This document shows positions 49,670 through 58,527 of a stretch of DNA of 64,000 nucleotides, one piece after another. A program made the translations under genes and the position numbers. The notes beneath the pieces were generated by a model that made no database searches, was not told the DNA's origin, and saw only the letters and a list, made by a program, of their open reading frames with translations. Each line of letters opens with the position of its first letter. Positions within the stretch are counted from its first letter, which is position 1. The DNA is from an uncultured Eubacteriales bacterium (GTDB lineage: Bacteria > Bacillota > Clostridia > Peptostreptococcales > Anaerovoracaceae): contig CADAEH010000002.1 in assembly GCA_902786855.1 (NCBI GenBank), positions 62,001 to 126,000 on the forward strand, written 5' to 3'.

Positions 49670-51178
49670 TTACATCAGCGGTGTGAATATCTGATTCCCT
49701 GCCATTACAGCCAGATCGAAAAGATGCAGGCCGGCGTTAGGTGCGATACCAAGAATAATGGAGATGACAGCAGTTATAACAAGCGGTATAAGCATTGCAG
49801 GCGCCGCATCACCGCCTTCATCGAATTCCGGATTATCAACGTTTTTCTTGAATGCGACAAGTACGACCGGCATCAGATATGTCAGTGCCAGCAGAGCACT
49901 TGCTATCAGGGTCGCAACGAACACAGGCTTGCCCATAGATACAGCTCCCATTATTATGTTAGCCTTGCTTACAAATCCCACGAAGAACGGGAAACCTGCT
50001 ATCCCTATGGATGCGGCAGTAAACGCCATCATTGTCACCGGCATCCTTTTCCCGATACCTACCATTTCGCGTATGTCTTTTTTATGAGTGGTGACGAATA
50101 TAGCTCCGGCTGCCATAAATAAAGTGATCTTCATGAAAGCATGAGCCACGATATGATAAAGCGCACCAGCTGTACTGTACGGAGTCAGTATACAGATGCC
50201 AAGTACGATATATGACAGCTGTCCGACCGTAGAAAACGCAAGTCTGGCTTTGAGATTATATTTTCTCATTGCAATAAACGAAGAAAGTATTATTGTAAAG
50301 ACAGCCATCCAGGCCAAAATATCTGCTCCATAGCATGCCTTTGCCATTTCAGGTCCAAACACGTAGAGCACCACCCTAAGTGTGCAGAAAGCACCGGCTT
50401 TGACCACGGCTACAGCATGCAGCAGAGCACTTACAGGTGTCGGAGCTACCATCGCTGCCGGAAGCCAGCTGTGCAGCGGCATTACACCGGCTTTGACTAT
50501 TCCTGCACCTATCATCATGAAGAACACAACAAGCGCCCACGGCATAGGAAGCATATCTTTTGTGATAAAGCCGCCCGGAACAAAATCCATAGTTCCGGAG
50601 ACCGAATACACGATGACAATAGCAGCAAAGAATATCTGCCCGCTTATGAGCGTATAAGCGAGATATTTTCGTCCGGATACCGTGCCCTCTGCATCTCTGT
50701 AGTGAACGACCAGCGGATAAGTAGCAACTGTCAGCACTTCAAAGAAAATGAAGAACGTGATAAGGTTGCCGGCAAAACACAGTCCTGTCGCTGCGCACAA
50801 GCACATCGCAAATGCAGCAAAATATCCTGTCTGGTTCTGCTCACCATGGCCTCTCATATATCCTATCGAGTAGATCGATGTCAGTATCCACAGAGTCGAT
50901 GCGACACATGCAAATACCATTCCCGCCGGGTCGACATTGAAGGCAAAGGAAACACCCTTGACGATCTTGAATACCTCGAGCTTTATCTCTGTTCCGGCAA
51001 GTACTGCAGGTATCAACGAATATACGATCACTGCTTTGCATACAGCTGCGACCATGGTGATAGCTTCACGGGCATTAGGTCTGATATGCTCTCCGAGAAC
51101 ATATATCAATCCTGATGCGATAAGCGAAACGAGTACCGCATAAAGGGGTCTTAATTCAAGAGCCATGAAATTGATCAT
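49670..51178 (-). CDS. mrpD: MrpD-type antiporter subunit (second copy)
   Basis: A 502-residue proton-conducting antiporter subunit of typical length with about 14 membrane segments ([54 protein letters not shown], with the key Lys, His and Glu). The start overlaps the upstream mrpD stop by ATGA, so the two are translated together. One of three MrpD-like proteins, which probably replace the split MrpA. Confidence 0.9.
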   Translation of the reverse strand: MINFMALELRPLYAVLVSLIASGLIYVLGEHIRPNAREAITMVAAVCKAVIVYSLIPAVLAGTEIKLEVFKIVKGVSFAFNVDPAGMVFACVASTLWILTSIYSIGYMRGHGEQNQTGYFAAFAMCLCAATGLCFAGNLITFFIFFEVLTVATYPLVVHYRDAEGTVSGRKYLAYTLISGQIFFAAIVIVYSVSGTMDFVPGGFITKDMLPMPWALVVFFMMIGAGIVKAGVMPLHSWLPAAMVAPTPVSALLHAVAVVKAGAFCTLRVVLYVFGPEMAKACYGADILAWMAVFTIILSSFIAMRKYNLKARLAFSTVGQLSYIVLGICILTPYSTAGALYHIVAHAFMKITLFMAAGAIFVTTHKKDIREMVGIGKRMPVTMMAFTAASIGIAGFPFFVGFVSKANIIMGAVSMGKPVFVATLIASALLALTYLMPVVLVAFKKNVDNPEFDEGGDAAPAMLIPLVITAVISIILGIAPNAGLHLFDLAVMAGNQIFTPLM

Positions 51179-52662
51179 AGTCCCACCCCCTCCAGAGTCA
51201 TCAGCAGCACATCGATTATTTTTACGTTAAAAAGACCGATACCGAGAATAGCCAGGAAACATGCGACTATCGGAATGATCAGTGTTACAGGCAGCTCAAG
51301 CACCTCGCTCTCCCATCTTGTTTTAAGATCAGAGCTTTGGCGTATGAATACTTTTTCTATCAGCCTAAAGAAATACACAGCATTCAAAAGGCTTGAAAGC
51401 ACCAGTACAGCAATGTATATCCACTCATGCTGCCCCGCCGCACCGAGTGCGAGATACCATTTGCTGAAAAAACCTGCTGTCGGCGGAATACCTATCATTG
51501 ACAGTGCCGCTATTACGAGCAGTCCGCAAGTCAGAGGCATTTTTTTGTATATCCGGCCGAAATCATTTATATCCACAGTACCGTATTTGTACCTGATAGC
51601 ACCCGTACAGAAGAACAGGCCGCCTTTCATGAATGCGTGCCCTAGCATATGCAGAAAAGATCCGGCCAGAGCTATCGGAGTGCCGATAGCGAAACCGAGT
51701 GATATATATCCTATCTGAGCTACAGATGAGTATGCCAGGATCTTTCTGATATCATTCTGCCCCATAGCCATAAGAGATCCATAGATCATTCCTATGACCG
51801 AGAGTATCCCGAGGAGCATCAGGGCGATCCTGAAAAATCTGAAATCTGTGCCGTATATACAGTAGAAAAACCTGAACATAGCAAGAGCCGGAACTTTTCC
51901 CATTACACCGGTAACAAGCGGTCTGCTGCCCGGTTCTGCATGGGTGTACGCCGATGGCTGCCAGCCATGGAACGGGAACAGTGCCATCTTGATACCGAAT
52001 GCAGGAATAAGGAAGCACATTGCTACAAGCATAGCTCCATCATGACCGCCTTCGTTAAGGATATTACTCATATCTCCCATGTTGAGAGTACCGGTTGTTG
52101 CATACAGTATTCCAATGCCGAGCAGATAGAACGTAGCTGCGATAGTTCCTACAAGCATATATCTGTATGCTGACACAACACCTCTGCTTCCTCCGAGAGA
52201 AATAAGGCAATAAGCTGAAAGTGACGTTATCTCAAGGAAAACGTACAGATTGAAAACATCTCCGGTTGATGTCATTCCGAGTATGCCCGTTATCAGAAGT
52301 GCCAGTTCAGCATAAGCTCCTGCTGTTTTAAAATGATTTTTATTATCACTGAAATTGCCTGCAAATATTACTGTCAGAAATCCCATCAATGAGAAAGCGA
52401 CGAGAAGCACAGCATTCAGAGAATCGATCACAAACTCGATGCCATACGGAACGGCATAATTTCCGATAGCATAATGAATGGTACCGCCTGAGACGACCAT
52501 GCAAAGCTGGATCACGGACAGCACAAGAGAGCCCAGACATGAGATCTTGACCACCAGACTGCCGAGATTCTTACTTACGGCAGTAAGTGCCAGACAAAGC
52601 AATGCTGAGCAGAGAGGCAGCAATATTATCAGAACAGGTGTATTCCCGATCAGATTAGTCAC
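51175..52662 (-). CDS. mrpD: MrpD-type antiporter subunit (first copy), GTG start
   Basis: A 495-residue proton-conducting subunit with the family signatures (FNLYVFLEITSLSAYCLISLG; KMALFPFHGWQPSAYTHAEPGSRPLVTGVMGK). The start is GTG at 52660-52662 with GGAGG five nt before it, overlapping the mrpC stop by 8 nt. In this family the conserved Glu of helix 5 (here FLEITS) and Lys in helix 7 move protons. Confidence 0.9.
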   Translation of the reverse strand: MTNLIGNTPVLIILLPLCSALLCLALTAVSKNLGSLVVKISCLGSLVLSVIQLCMVVSGGTIHYAIGNYAVPYGIEFVIDSLNAVLLVAFSLMGFLTVIFAGNFSDNKNHFKTAGAYAELALLITGILGMTSTGDVFNLYVFLEITSLSAYCLISLGGSRGVVSAYRYMLVGTIAATFYLLGIGILYATTGTLNMGDMSNILNEGGHDGAMLVAMCFLIPAFGIKMALFPFHGWQPSAYTHAEPGSRPLVTGVMGKVPALAMFRFFYCIYGTDFRFFRIALMLLGILSVIGMIYGSLMAMGQNDIRKILAYSSVAQIGYISLGFAIGTPIALAGSFLHMLGHAFMKGGLFFCTGAIRYKYGTVDINDFGRIYKKMPLTCGLLVIAALSMIGIPPTAGFFSKWYLALGAAGQHEWIYIAVLVLSSLLNAVYFFRLIEKVFIRQSSDLKTRWESEVLELPVTLIIPIVACFLAILGIGLFNVKIIDVLLMTLEGVGL

Positions 52663-53068
52663 GCTTTCCTCCGTTCTTTTCTACTCGTGTCATCAATTCT
52701 TCTCTTCTAAGCATGTCATCTTCTTCTATAGTTCCGTACTTTTCCCTGATACGGAGCAGCAGTGACAGACCGACGCCTGTCGTACCAAGGCTGACCACGA
52801 TTGCTGTCAGCATAAGGCCATGTGGCAGCGGATTGATATAATCAGATGCTTTTACCACTGTATCCATAGCGACAGGAATAGTACCGGGACTCTTCTGGCC
52901 CAGACACAGGAAGAAAAATATGACGGCTACCTGCATTACATTCATGCAGATCAGCTTTTTCATATAGTTGTTACACACTATAACACCTGCTACTCCAAGG
53001 GAGAGAAGTAACAGGGTGAGCATGTATATTCCTTTGTCGGCAAGAAATGTGTTAATTAATGTCATCAT
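52655..53068 (-). CDS. mrpC: MrpC (NuoK-like) subunit
   Basis: About 137 residues with three membrane segments in the NuoK-like pattern (GIYMLTLLLLSLGVAGVIV, LICMNVMQVAVIFFFLCLG, then LPHGLMLTAIVVSLGTTGVGLSLLL) including the family Glu-free MrpC core. The ATG at 53066-53068 is preferred; the frame opens at 53095, inside mrpB. It overlaps the mrpB end by 17 nt. Confidence 0.88.
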   Translation of the reverse strand: MMTLINTFLADKGIYMLTLLLLSLGVAGVIVCNNYMKKLICMNVMQVAVIFFFLCLGQKSPGTIPVAMDTVVKASDYINPLPHGLMLTAIVVSLGTTGVGLSLLLRIREKYGTIEEDDMLRREELMTRVEKNGGKRD

Positions 53069-53819
53069 CGAAGGATATCCTCTCCATGAGAGCATTGAGT
53101 ATAGTTATGATCGTTCCCGCGACACCTATAGTGACTCCGATCTCTACGGCGGTGATACCGATAGAGTGAAGCTCTGCCTGATGTATAGGAAAAGGAAACT
53201 TATTGTATTCAAGATAAAGTCCGCCGCCGATGATCGAGATAAAACCTGTGAGTGCATAGATAAATGGACCTATACCTGCTATTGCAGCAGCTCTTTTCTT
53301 AGGCAGATTGAAAATAGGCTTTTCTCTTTTGACCACCATGACATCCAATAGATAAGTCATGCCTATGAGAGCTCCTGCCTGGAAACCTCCGCCCAGACTG
53401 ACTTCTCCATGGAAAAGAACATATATCGCATAGATCAGGATAACAGGCTCTATAATTGAGATCATTACATCCTTGTTCACGGTCTTATATATCGGGTGCC
53501 CGCTTTCCCTGAATCTCTTCAGTGAAGAAGGTGCGAATATCTTCTTCTTAGGCCGGTTGGCTAATATCATAATGACTGAAAGACCTGCGAGAAACATAAC
53601 AGTTGTCTCGAACATGGTATCGAAGGCCCTGTAGTCGACGATGACCGCTGTTACCATATTCGGTGAATTGCACTCATCAATAGCATGTTCAATATAATGA
53701 TCAGACACGTGAGTATTAGGGGCCGATGATGGGTCCCCTATCACGGGCAGAACATTGAATGCTATGAAAGGCACGAAAACTGCCGTTATAAGAAGTATTA
53801 TGGTTATCGTCTTTCTCAT
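53052..53819 (-). CDS. mrpB: MbhE-MrpB fused subunit
   Basis: A 255-residue protein. Residues 1-90 match the MbhE-like/MrpA C-terminal end (VTAVIVDYRAFDTMFETTVMFLAGL); residues 110-250 match MrpB/MnhB (DVMISIIEPVILIYAIYVLFHGE, GGGFQAGALIGMTYLL). In Mrp antiporters these regions sit at the end of MrpA and in MrpB. The fusion is seen in split Mrp/Mbh systems. Overlaps its neighbours by 4 nt and 17 nt. Confidence 0.88.
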   Translation of the reverse strand: MRKTITIILLITAVFVPFIAFNVLPVIGDPSSAPNTHVSDHYIEHAIDECNSPNMVTAVIVDYRAFDTMFETTVMFLAGLSVIMILANRPKKKIFAPSSLKRFRESGHPIYKTVNKDVMISIIEPVILIYAIYVLFHGEVSLGGGFQAGALIGMTYLLDVMVVKREKPIFNLPKKRAAAIAGIGPFIYALTGFISIIGGGLYLEYNKFPFPIHQAELHSIGITAVEIGVTIGVAGTIITILNALMERISFDDDIN

Positions 53820-54055
53820 TTAGTCTTCCTGTCTATTGACTTCAAGATTATTATAAAGAAAACAGTTGAGATCACCCCAATGACAGCCTCCGTGAAGGCT
53901 ACGTCCGGTGCTCCCATTATGTTATAAAGCAGCATAGTGAGAAAGCTGAAAGCACAGTAAATCACGACAGAGATCATAAGATCCTTGCCGAAAATAATAG
54001 CTAAAGTTATTCCGATAAGACCAAGCAGGAGTACTGCCTGCAGTATCAGAGTCAT
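53816..54055 (-). CDS. MbhD-like (DUF4040) subunit
   Basis: A 79-residue membrane protein with three hydrophobic segments and the DUF4040 core LMISVVIYCAFSFLTMLLYNIMGAPDVAFTEA-type pattern (AFTEAVIG seen). This is the MbhD part normally fused inside MrpA; here it is a separate gene. Overlaps mrpB by 4 nt. Confidence 0.85.
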   Translation of the reverse strand: MTLILQAVLLLGLIGITLAIIFGKDLMISVVIYCAFSFLTMLLYNIMGAPDVAFTEAVIGVISTVFFIIILKSIDRKTK

Positions 54056-54065
54056 CTTTTTCCCC

Positions 54066-54845
54066 TCAGTTCTTTTTACTGCTGTATATCAGATCCAGGA
54101 TCTGTCTTTTGGTTGATCCTTCAGGTATTTCCAGACCCATTCCCTCTGCTATAGAGGTGAGTTCAGCTTTATTCATGTTCATCGAAGGCTTTCTCTTGCG
54201 AGGCTTCTTTTTGTTTTGTGGTTTTTTCCCGTTCTTCCCCTTCTTTTTCCCTCTGTCAGATTGCTTCGGGTCATGTTTCTTCTTTTCATCAGACGTTTTT
54301 TCTTTGTCTTTTTCTGAAGCTGTCAGTGCCTCTGGTTCAGGTTCAGATTCTGGCGCCGACTCTGGCTCTGGTTCTGGCGCCGGTTCTGATTCTGGTTCTG
54401 GCGCCGGTTCAGGTTCTGGCTCTGGCGCCGGTTCAGGTTCTGGCTCTGGTGCCGGTTCAGGTTCTGGCTCTGGTGCCAACTCAGGCTCTGATTCGGATTC
54501 ATCTTTATTTTCATACTGGTCAGACGATTCCTCACCCTTCATTTTTGATGCATAGCCCTGATAGTCTACCCTGTTGATCGCTGCTATCATCATAAGGTTG
54601 GTACCAAGAGGATTGGTGAGGACTATTATTATGAAAATGAGGAGTATCTTGACAGAAAGAAGATTAGCCCCGGTCCAGACCATCATCCCGGCAAGGATGA
54701 GGAATGCACCGAGCGTGTCTCCTACTCCCTGTGCATGTAGTCTCGCAAAGAAGTCAGGCAGCCTGATTATCCCGATCAGCGATGCAATCATAAAGAACAG
54801 CCCTACTATTATAAGAGCGACAGCAATGATCATCTGTATCGTCAT
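54066..54845 (-). CDS. mrpG: MrpG with PE-repeat linker and SAP-like C-terminal domain
   Basis: A 259-residue protein. Residues 1-105: MrpG/MnhG with three membrane segments ([24 protein letters not shown], the G-type signature). Then a [11 protein letters not shown] linker of five 8-residue repeats, a strongly basic region ([20 protein letters not shown]) and a terminal domain [20 protein letters not shown]...[11 protein letters not shown], near identical in pattern to the protein at 48739-49647. Normal MrpG proteins are about 110-120 residues and lack these parts. The tail is probably cytoplasmic. Confidence 0.88.
   Translation of the reverse strand: MTIQMIIAVALIIVGLFFMIASLIGIIRLPDFFARLHAQGVGDTLGAFLILAGMMVWTGANLLSVKILLIFIIIVLTNPLGTNLMMIAAINRVDYQGYASKMKGEESSDQYENKDESESEPELAPEPEPEPAPEPEPEPAPEPEPEPAPEPESEPAPEPEPESAPESEPEPEALTASEKDKEKTSDEKKKHDPKQSDRGKKKGKNGKKPQNKKKPRKRKPSMNMNKAELTSIAEGMGLEIPEGSTKRQILDLIYSSKKN
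54358..54477. repeat. 5 x 24-bp coding repeat in the mrpG tail
   Basis: Five tandem 24-bp units, the last three almost identical, encode the eight-residue PE-rich repeats of the extended MrpG linker. Confidence 0.85.
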
Positions 54846-55108
54846 TTCCTACGCCCTCCTATGTACTTTGCAAGAATAACCGATGTAACAAATCCGAGGA
54901 TCGAATAGCTTAGGGCTATATCGATATACATATCCTCTCTTCCGTCTTTAAAGCCGACAACAAGTATAAGCAATACAATGATCGTATTCATTGCGAAGAC
55001 ATAATTAAGCTTGTCAAGCAGGCTCTTTTTTCTGAACATCATAATCAGCATTATTATCAGTATTATGCCCAGACTGCAGAGTAAACAGTACCAGAAGTTT
55101 GTCATCAT
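54842..55108 (-). CDS. mrpF: MrpF subunit
   Basis: An 88-residue membrane protein with three hydrophobic segments and the MrpF pattern ([42 protein letters not shown]). Start and stop overlap mrpE and mrpG by 4 nt each. MrpF is one of the small core subunits of the cation/proton antiporter. Confidence 0.9.
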   Translation of the reverse strand: MMTNFWYCLLCSLGIILIIMLIMMFRKKSLLDKLNYVFAMNTIIVLLILVVGFKDGREDMYIDIALSYSILGFVTSVILAKYIGGRRK

Positions 55109-55773
55109 AAGCTCTTCCTCCTGATTCTGTATTTCTTCGTAACCAGCTCCAGCCTTTTGGAATCAGATTCAATCTTAACATCCTGAGTGTCAACCGGTGC
55201 GAAATCAATCGTCTCTCCATAAAGCCAGGCTACTTTTTTCTGCATAGATCCATCAAGAACGCCCTCTTTCAGTTCCTGTGTAAGCGCATGGACCGAAAAA
55301 AGACCATCTTCAGTTATATCAATAGTGATGGTTCCGGGTGTCAGTGTGATCGAATTGGCAAGCATCGCCCTGGCTGCCGGGTTGTCGTAATCTGCTCTGA
55401 ACCATACTATAGAAGGGTCGACTTTTGACATGTTTGTAAGGGATACTCTTGCAACATAAAAAGCTGCACAGGCTATCTGCCATAGCAACCATACAAAATA
55501 CATAAGTAATCTAGGAATATTGGCACCGATCAGATAATACTCACGGTCAGTCTTTATCCCTTGCATGTTCAGAGTTCTGAGACATATAAAAGCTATCAGC
55601 ATACTGGATGCTGAGCCAAGTATCAGGAATTTGGATTCAGTTTTTCCGGACATAATAAACCACAGTGCCATAAGAAGCACTGCAGTACCAACCCAGTTCA
55701 AAAACTGATGATTTTTACGCACTGTTCTATCTTCCTTTTGATACAATCTTTTGTCCCAATTCAAAGTATACAT
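55105..55773 (-). CDS. mrpE: MrpE subunit, first gene of the antiporter operon
   Basis: A 222-residue protein with two or three N-terminal membrane segments and the cytoplasmic MrpE domain (MLANSITLTPGTITIDIT, FSVHALT). MrpE supports assembly and activity of the Mrp complex. The C-terminal 50 residues extend beyond the usual MrpE end. First gene of ten in a tightly coupled operon; its promoter must lie in the spacer shared with the divergent radical SAM gene. Confidence 0.9.
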   Translation of the reverse strand: MYTLNWDKRLYQKEDRTVRKNHQFLNWVGTAVLLMALWFIMSGKTESKFLILGSASSMLIAFICLRTLNMQGIKTDREYYLIGANIPRLLMYFVWLLWQIACAAFYVARVSLTNMSKVDPSIVWFRADYDNPAARAMLANSITLTPGTITIDITEDGLFSVHALTQELKEGVLDGSMQKKVAWLYGETIDFAPVDTQDVKIESDSKRLELVTKKYRIRRKSL

Positions 55774-55811
55774 TAATACACTTGATAAATCAAAAACTAT
55801 ATCTCCAGTTG

Positions 55812-55840
55812 TTTACAAACAATTGTTCGTATGCTAAAAT
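55812..55840 (+). promoter_or_regulatory. Promoter with LexA (SOS) box in its spacer
   Basis: TTTACA (55812-55817), a 17-nt spacer and TAAAAT (55835-55840). The spacer region contains CAAACAATTGTTCG (55816-55829), whose reverse complement CGAACAATTGTTTG fits the Gram-positive LexA consensus CGAACnnnnGTTYG. LexA bound here would block the polymerase. It drives the radical SAM gene, probably with lexA behind it. Confidence 0.7.
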
Positions 55841-55898
55841 ATTTGTGGCACACTATCAGGTGTATTTTAGTTGCACCTAAATTTCGGGAGTAGAGCAC

Positions 55899-56729
55899 AT
55901 GAAAAAAGATTTCCCTAAGATTGGTCCTACCGTGACCATGTTTGTTCCTTATGACTGCAATAATGCATGTCCATTCTGCGTCAATAAAAAAGAATACCGC
56001 GACACTTCAGGATTTGACCTTGACAGGTGCTTTCAGGCACTTGATCTGATGGACAGGATCTTCCCTCATAACGATGTCGTACTGACCGGAGGCGAACCTC
56101 TAGCGGAGCTTGAGTCTCTTCAGAGCATCCTTGATCATATAAAAAGCGGTCATCATATCTACATCAACACTACCATGCCTGTAGGAGAGGGGCAGACTAT
56201 CCAGGATGTAGCGGATATTCTCAACAGGTATTCTGACAGGATCAGCTGTATAAATGTTTCCAGACACCTCAAACACTATGTAAAGGAATGCTCTGATGAA
56301 ATATTCAGCTTTCTTGATTTCAGGACACGAATCAACTGCGTTGTATTCGAAGATGCAAAGGACCCTGCCACAAGAGAAAAACTCATCAGCTTTCTTGACA
56401 GATTCAAGGGACACGAGATACAGCTGAGAGCCAATTACTCATATCTGACACTTGAAAATGTTTTTGATACAGAAAATGACAATCTGTTCAAACTTATCAG
56501 TGATCTTTGTGAATACAAGTACCCTCTTGAACGCGAAAGATTCCGCACTGGATTCGTATTTGAGCGTGACGGCAGCAAAATCACCTACCACAAGACTCTG
56601 CCTTTTGCAAAAGTTGATGGAATAGTCGGAGATATTATCATCAGACAGTCCGGTCGAATATATGACGACTGGAATGAGTATGGGCAGGAGCTGAACATCA
56701 ATGATCTTGTTACACTTAAGTATAAATAA
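55899..56729 (+). CDS. Radical SAM protein in an SOS-type transcription unit
   Basis: A 276-residue radical SAM enzyme. The [4Fe-4S] motif is C20-x3-C24-x2-C27 (DCNNACPFC), then the SAM-binding GG motif LTGGEPLAE and a TIM-barrel-like pattern. No second iron-sulfur cluster is seen in the C-terminal third. Substrate unknown; no RiPP precursor is apparent beside it. A GGGAG ribosome site lies before the start. It is followed 64 nt later by lexA. Control by LexA is inferred from the box in its promoter. Confidence 0.85.
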   Translation: MKKDFPKIGPTVTMFVPYDCNNACPFCVNKKEYRDTSGFDLDRCFQALDLMDRIFPHNDVVLTGGEPLAELESLQSILDHIKSGHHIYINTTMPVGEGQTIQDVADILNRYSDRISCINVSRHLKHYVKECSDEIFSFLDFRTRINCVVFEDAKDPATREKLISFLDRFKGHEIQLRANYSYLTLENVFDTENDNLFKLISDLCEYKYPLERERFRTGFVFERDGSKITYHKTLPFAKVDGIVGDIIIRQSGRIYDDWNEYGQELNINDLVTLKYK

Positions 56730-56732
56730 AAC

Positions 56733-56769
56733 TGTTATCCGCTCTTAAAAGGGGGTGCGGGCAGATAAC
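56733..56769 (+). other. Short inverted repeat between the radical SAM gene and lexA
   Basis: GTTATC (56734 on) pairs with GATAAC at the end of the spacer, with further partial pairing; no U-run follows, so it is not a standard terminator. It may be an RNA processing site or separate the two genes weakly. Confidence 0.3.
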
Positions 56770-56793
56770 AAAGTATAAATGAGGAGATGTATT

Positions 56794-57435
56794 ATGAAAA
56801 AGAGCGAGCAGCGGCAGAATGACATTCTAGCCTTCATGAAGAAAACGATCGCTTCAAAGGGATACTCCCCAACTGTCAGAGAGATCTGCCAGGCATTAGA
56901 TATCAAATCTACATCTACTGTACATAGTGATATCAAGGCTCTCGAACTAAAAGGACTTGTCCGCAAGGACCCTGCAAAGCCTCGTACAGTCCTGCCATCA
57001 GATATGAAACTCGGAACTGAATCAGCTGACAATTCAGCAGATATCAGCATTGTATCACTCCCCGTTGTCGGTAGAGTTGCTGCAGGCGAACCAATACTTG
57101 CTGAACAAAATATCGTAGACGAGATGCCTGTTCCTGCGAGATTTGTCGGTTCAGGCAACAACTTCATCCTCACTGTCCATGGTGACAGTATGATCAATAT
57201 CGGCATTAATGATGGCGACTATATCATAGTTCAGGAATCACATGAAGCGAATAACGGTGAGATCGTTGTCGCTCTTGTCAATGATGAATTCGAGTCCGGT
57301 GCTACGGTCAAGAGGTTTTTCAGAGAGTCTGACCACATCAGACTTCAGCCTGAAAATGATACTATGGATCCGATAATCTCCAGAGATGTATCAATTGTCG
57401 GTAAGGTCAAGGGCGTATTCAGATATCTAAGTTAG
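56794..57435 (+). CDS. lexA: LexA repressor
   Basis: A 213-residue LexA. N-terminal winged helix (MKKSEQRQNDILAFMKKTI, SPTVREICQALDIKSTSTVHSDI), cleavage site Ala-Gly in VAAGEP, and the peptidase dyad Ser in GDSMINIGINDGD and Lys in GATVKRFF. It represses SOS genes and cleaves itself when RecA filaments form. GAGGAG at 56781-56786 sets the ATG at 56794. Its own promoter is not evident; it is probably co-transcribed from the LexA-box promoter at 55812-55840. Confidence 0.97.
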   Translation: MKKSEQRQNDILAFMKKTIASKGYSPTVREICQALDIKSTSTVHSDIKALELKGLVRKDPAKPRTVLPSDMKLGTESADNSADISIVSLPVVGRVAAGEPILAEQNIVDEMPVPARFVGSGNNFILTVHGDSMINIGINDGDYIIVQESHEANNGEIVVALVNDEFESGATVKRFFRESDHIRLQPENDTMDPIISRDVSIVGKVKGVFRYLS

Positions 57436-57468
57436 TAACAGACCCGTTATAACCGGACTGTTCTATTC

Positions 57469-57496
57469 CGCTGCATGACCAATATTTTGTGCAGCG
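57469..57496 (+). terminator. Hairpin after lexA
   Basis: CGCTGCA/TGCAGCG (57469-57475 with 57490-57496), 14-nt loop, followed by TTATATAT; a weak terminator or part of a larger structure. Confidence 0.35.
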
Positions 57497-57504
57497 TTAT
57501 ATAT

Positions 57505-57592
57505 GCGGGCATTTGCGGATCCGCTTCGATTCCCTCCTTTCTTTATTACCTTGTTGAATCGAGCAAAGCGGACCGGCATCAGCCCGCTTTTT
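57505..57592 (+). ncRNA. Candidate structured RNA or long terminator after lexA
   Basis: A long interrupted stem (GCGGGC 57505-57510 / GCCCGC 57582-57587, then inner pairs CCGCTT and CGATTC with AAGCGG and GAATCG) ends in TTTTT. It is far longer than a normal terminator and could be the end of a small RNA. No reading frame. Confidence 0.4.
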
Positions 57593-57613
57593 ATGCATAA
57601 CTTTCAATATGCA

Positions 57614-57659
57614 TAAATGGTCTGCATTTGAGTTGACCTCAAAATGCAGACCATTTTTG
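57614..57659. terminator. Strong bidirectional terminator between lexA and proC
   Basis: A 14-bp stem (57616-57629 with 57642-57655), A-rich on the left and T-rich on the right. It serves proC on the minus strand and the lexA side on the plus strand. Confidence 0.9.
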
Positions 57660-57686
57660 ATTTTTTCTGTTCAGACTAATTACGAT

Positions 57687-58487
57687 CTATTTACTTTTTC
57701 CAAGTTCCTGAGCCCTTTCAGTAGCTTTTGCTACTGTATCTATGAATGCTCCCCGGACACCATGCTGCTCAAGTGTATTGATTCCGACAATGGTGTTGCC
57801 TCCCGGTGAACAAACCATGTCCTTAAGTTCACCCGGATGCTTACCTGTCTCCAACACCATTTTTGCTGCCCCAAAGACTGTTTGAGCAGCGAGCTTCTGT
57901 GCTGTTGCCCTTGGCAGCCCTTTCATAACACCGCCGTCTGCAAGAGCTTCTATTACAAGATAGATATATGCCGGGCCGGCCCCCGAAAGGCCACAGGCAG
58001 TGTCTATCAGATGTTCCGGCATCCACTCAACTATTCCTATTGATGAAAACAACTTTTCAGCAAAGGCTTTTTCGTCTCCTGTCAGATCTGTTCCTGAGTC
58101 TAGAGCAAATGCGCCTGCCCCTACCAATGCGGGGGTATTAGGCATCAGCCTGAGCAATCTGAAATTTCCTTTAGTCCACTTGCGGATCGTTTCTGTTGTA
58201 AGACCAGCCATGATAGATATCAGAGCCTTTCCATCGAGCGAATCATTAAGTTCTTTCAGCCCGGATTCAGCGTACTGAGGCTTAAGCGCACAAACAACTA
58301 TGTCAGATGCTTTTCCCAGTTCTTCATTACTTCTGACAATATTACAGCCGAGCTGTCTATACTTTTCTTTAATCGTTTCAGAAATATCGTATATATATAC
58401 GTTTTCAGCAGTTACAACGCCTCTTTCAAGAGCACCTGACAGGATCGCTCCTCCCATTGCCCCTGCACCGATAAACCCGATTTTCAT
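57687..58487 (-). CDS. proC: Pyrroline-5-carboxylate reductase
   Basis: A 266-residue enzyme starting MKIGFIGAGAMGGAILSG (NAD(P)H-binding Rossmann motif), with the P5CR C-terminal domain signature LSGAGPAYIYLVIEALADGGV. It makes proline from pyrroline-5-carboxylate. GGAGG places the start at 58485-58487; an open frame reaches 58535. It lies 40 nt after the small exporter-family gene on the same strand. Confidence 0.96.
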   Translation of the reverse strand: MKIGFIGAGAMGGAILSGALERGVVTAENVYIYDISETIKEKYRQLGCNIVRSNEELGKASDIVVCALKPQYAESGLKELNDSLDGKALISIMAGLTTETIRKWTKGNFRLLRLMPNTPALVGAGAFALDSGTDLTGDEKAFAEKLFSSIGIVEWMPEHLIDTACGLSGAGPAYIYLVIEALADGGVMKGLPRATAQKLAAQTVFGAAKMVLETGKHPGELKDMVCSPGGNTIVGINTLEQHGVRGAFIDTVAKATERAQELGKSK

Positions 58488-58527
58488 ATTGATTCCTCCG
58501 TCTACTCTGATATTATGAGAAAATATG

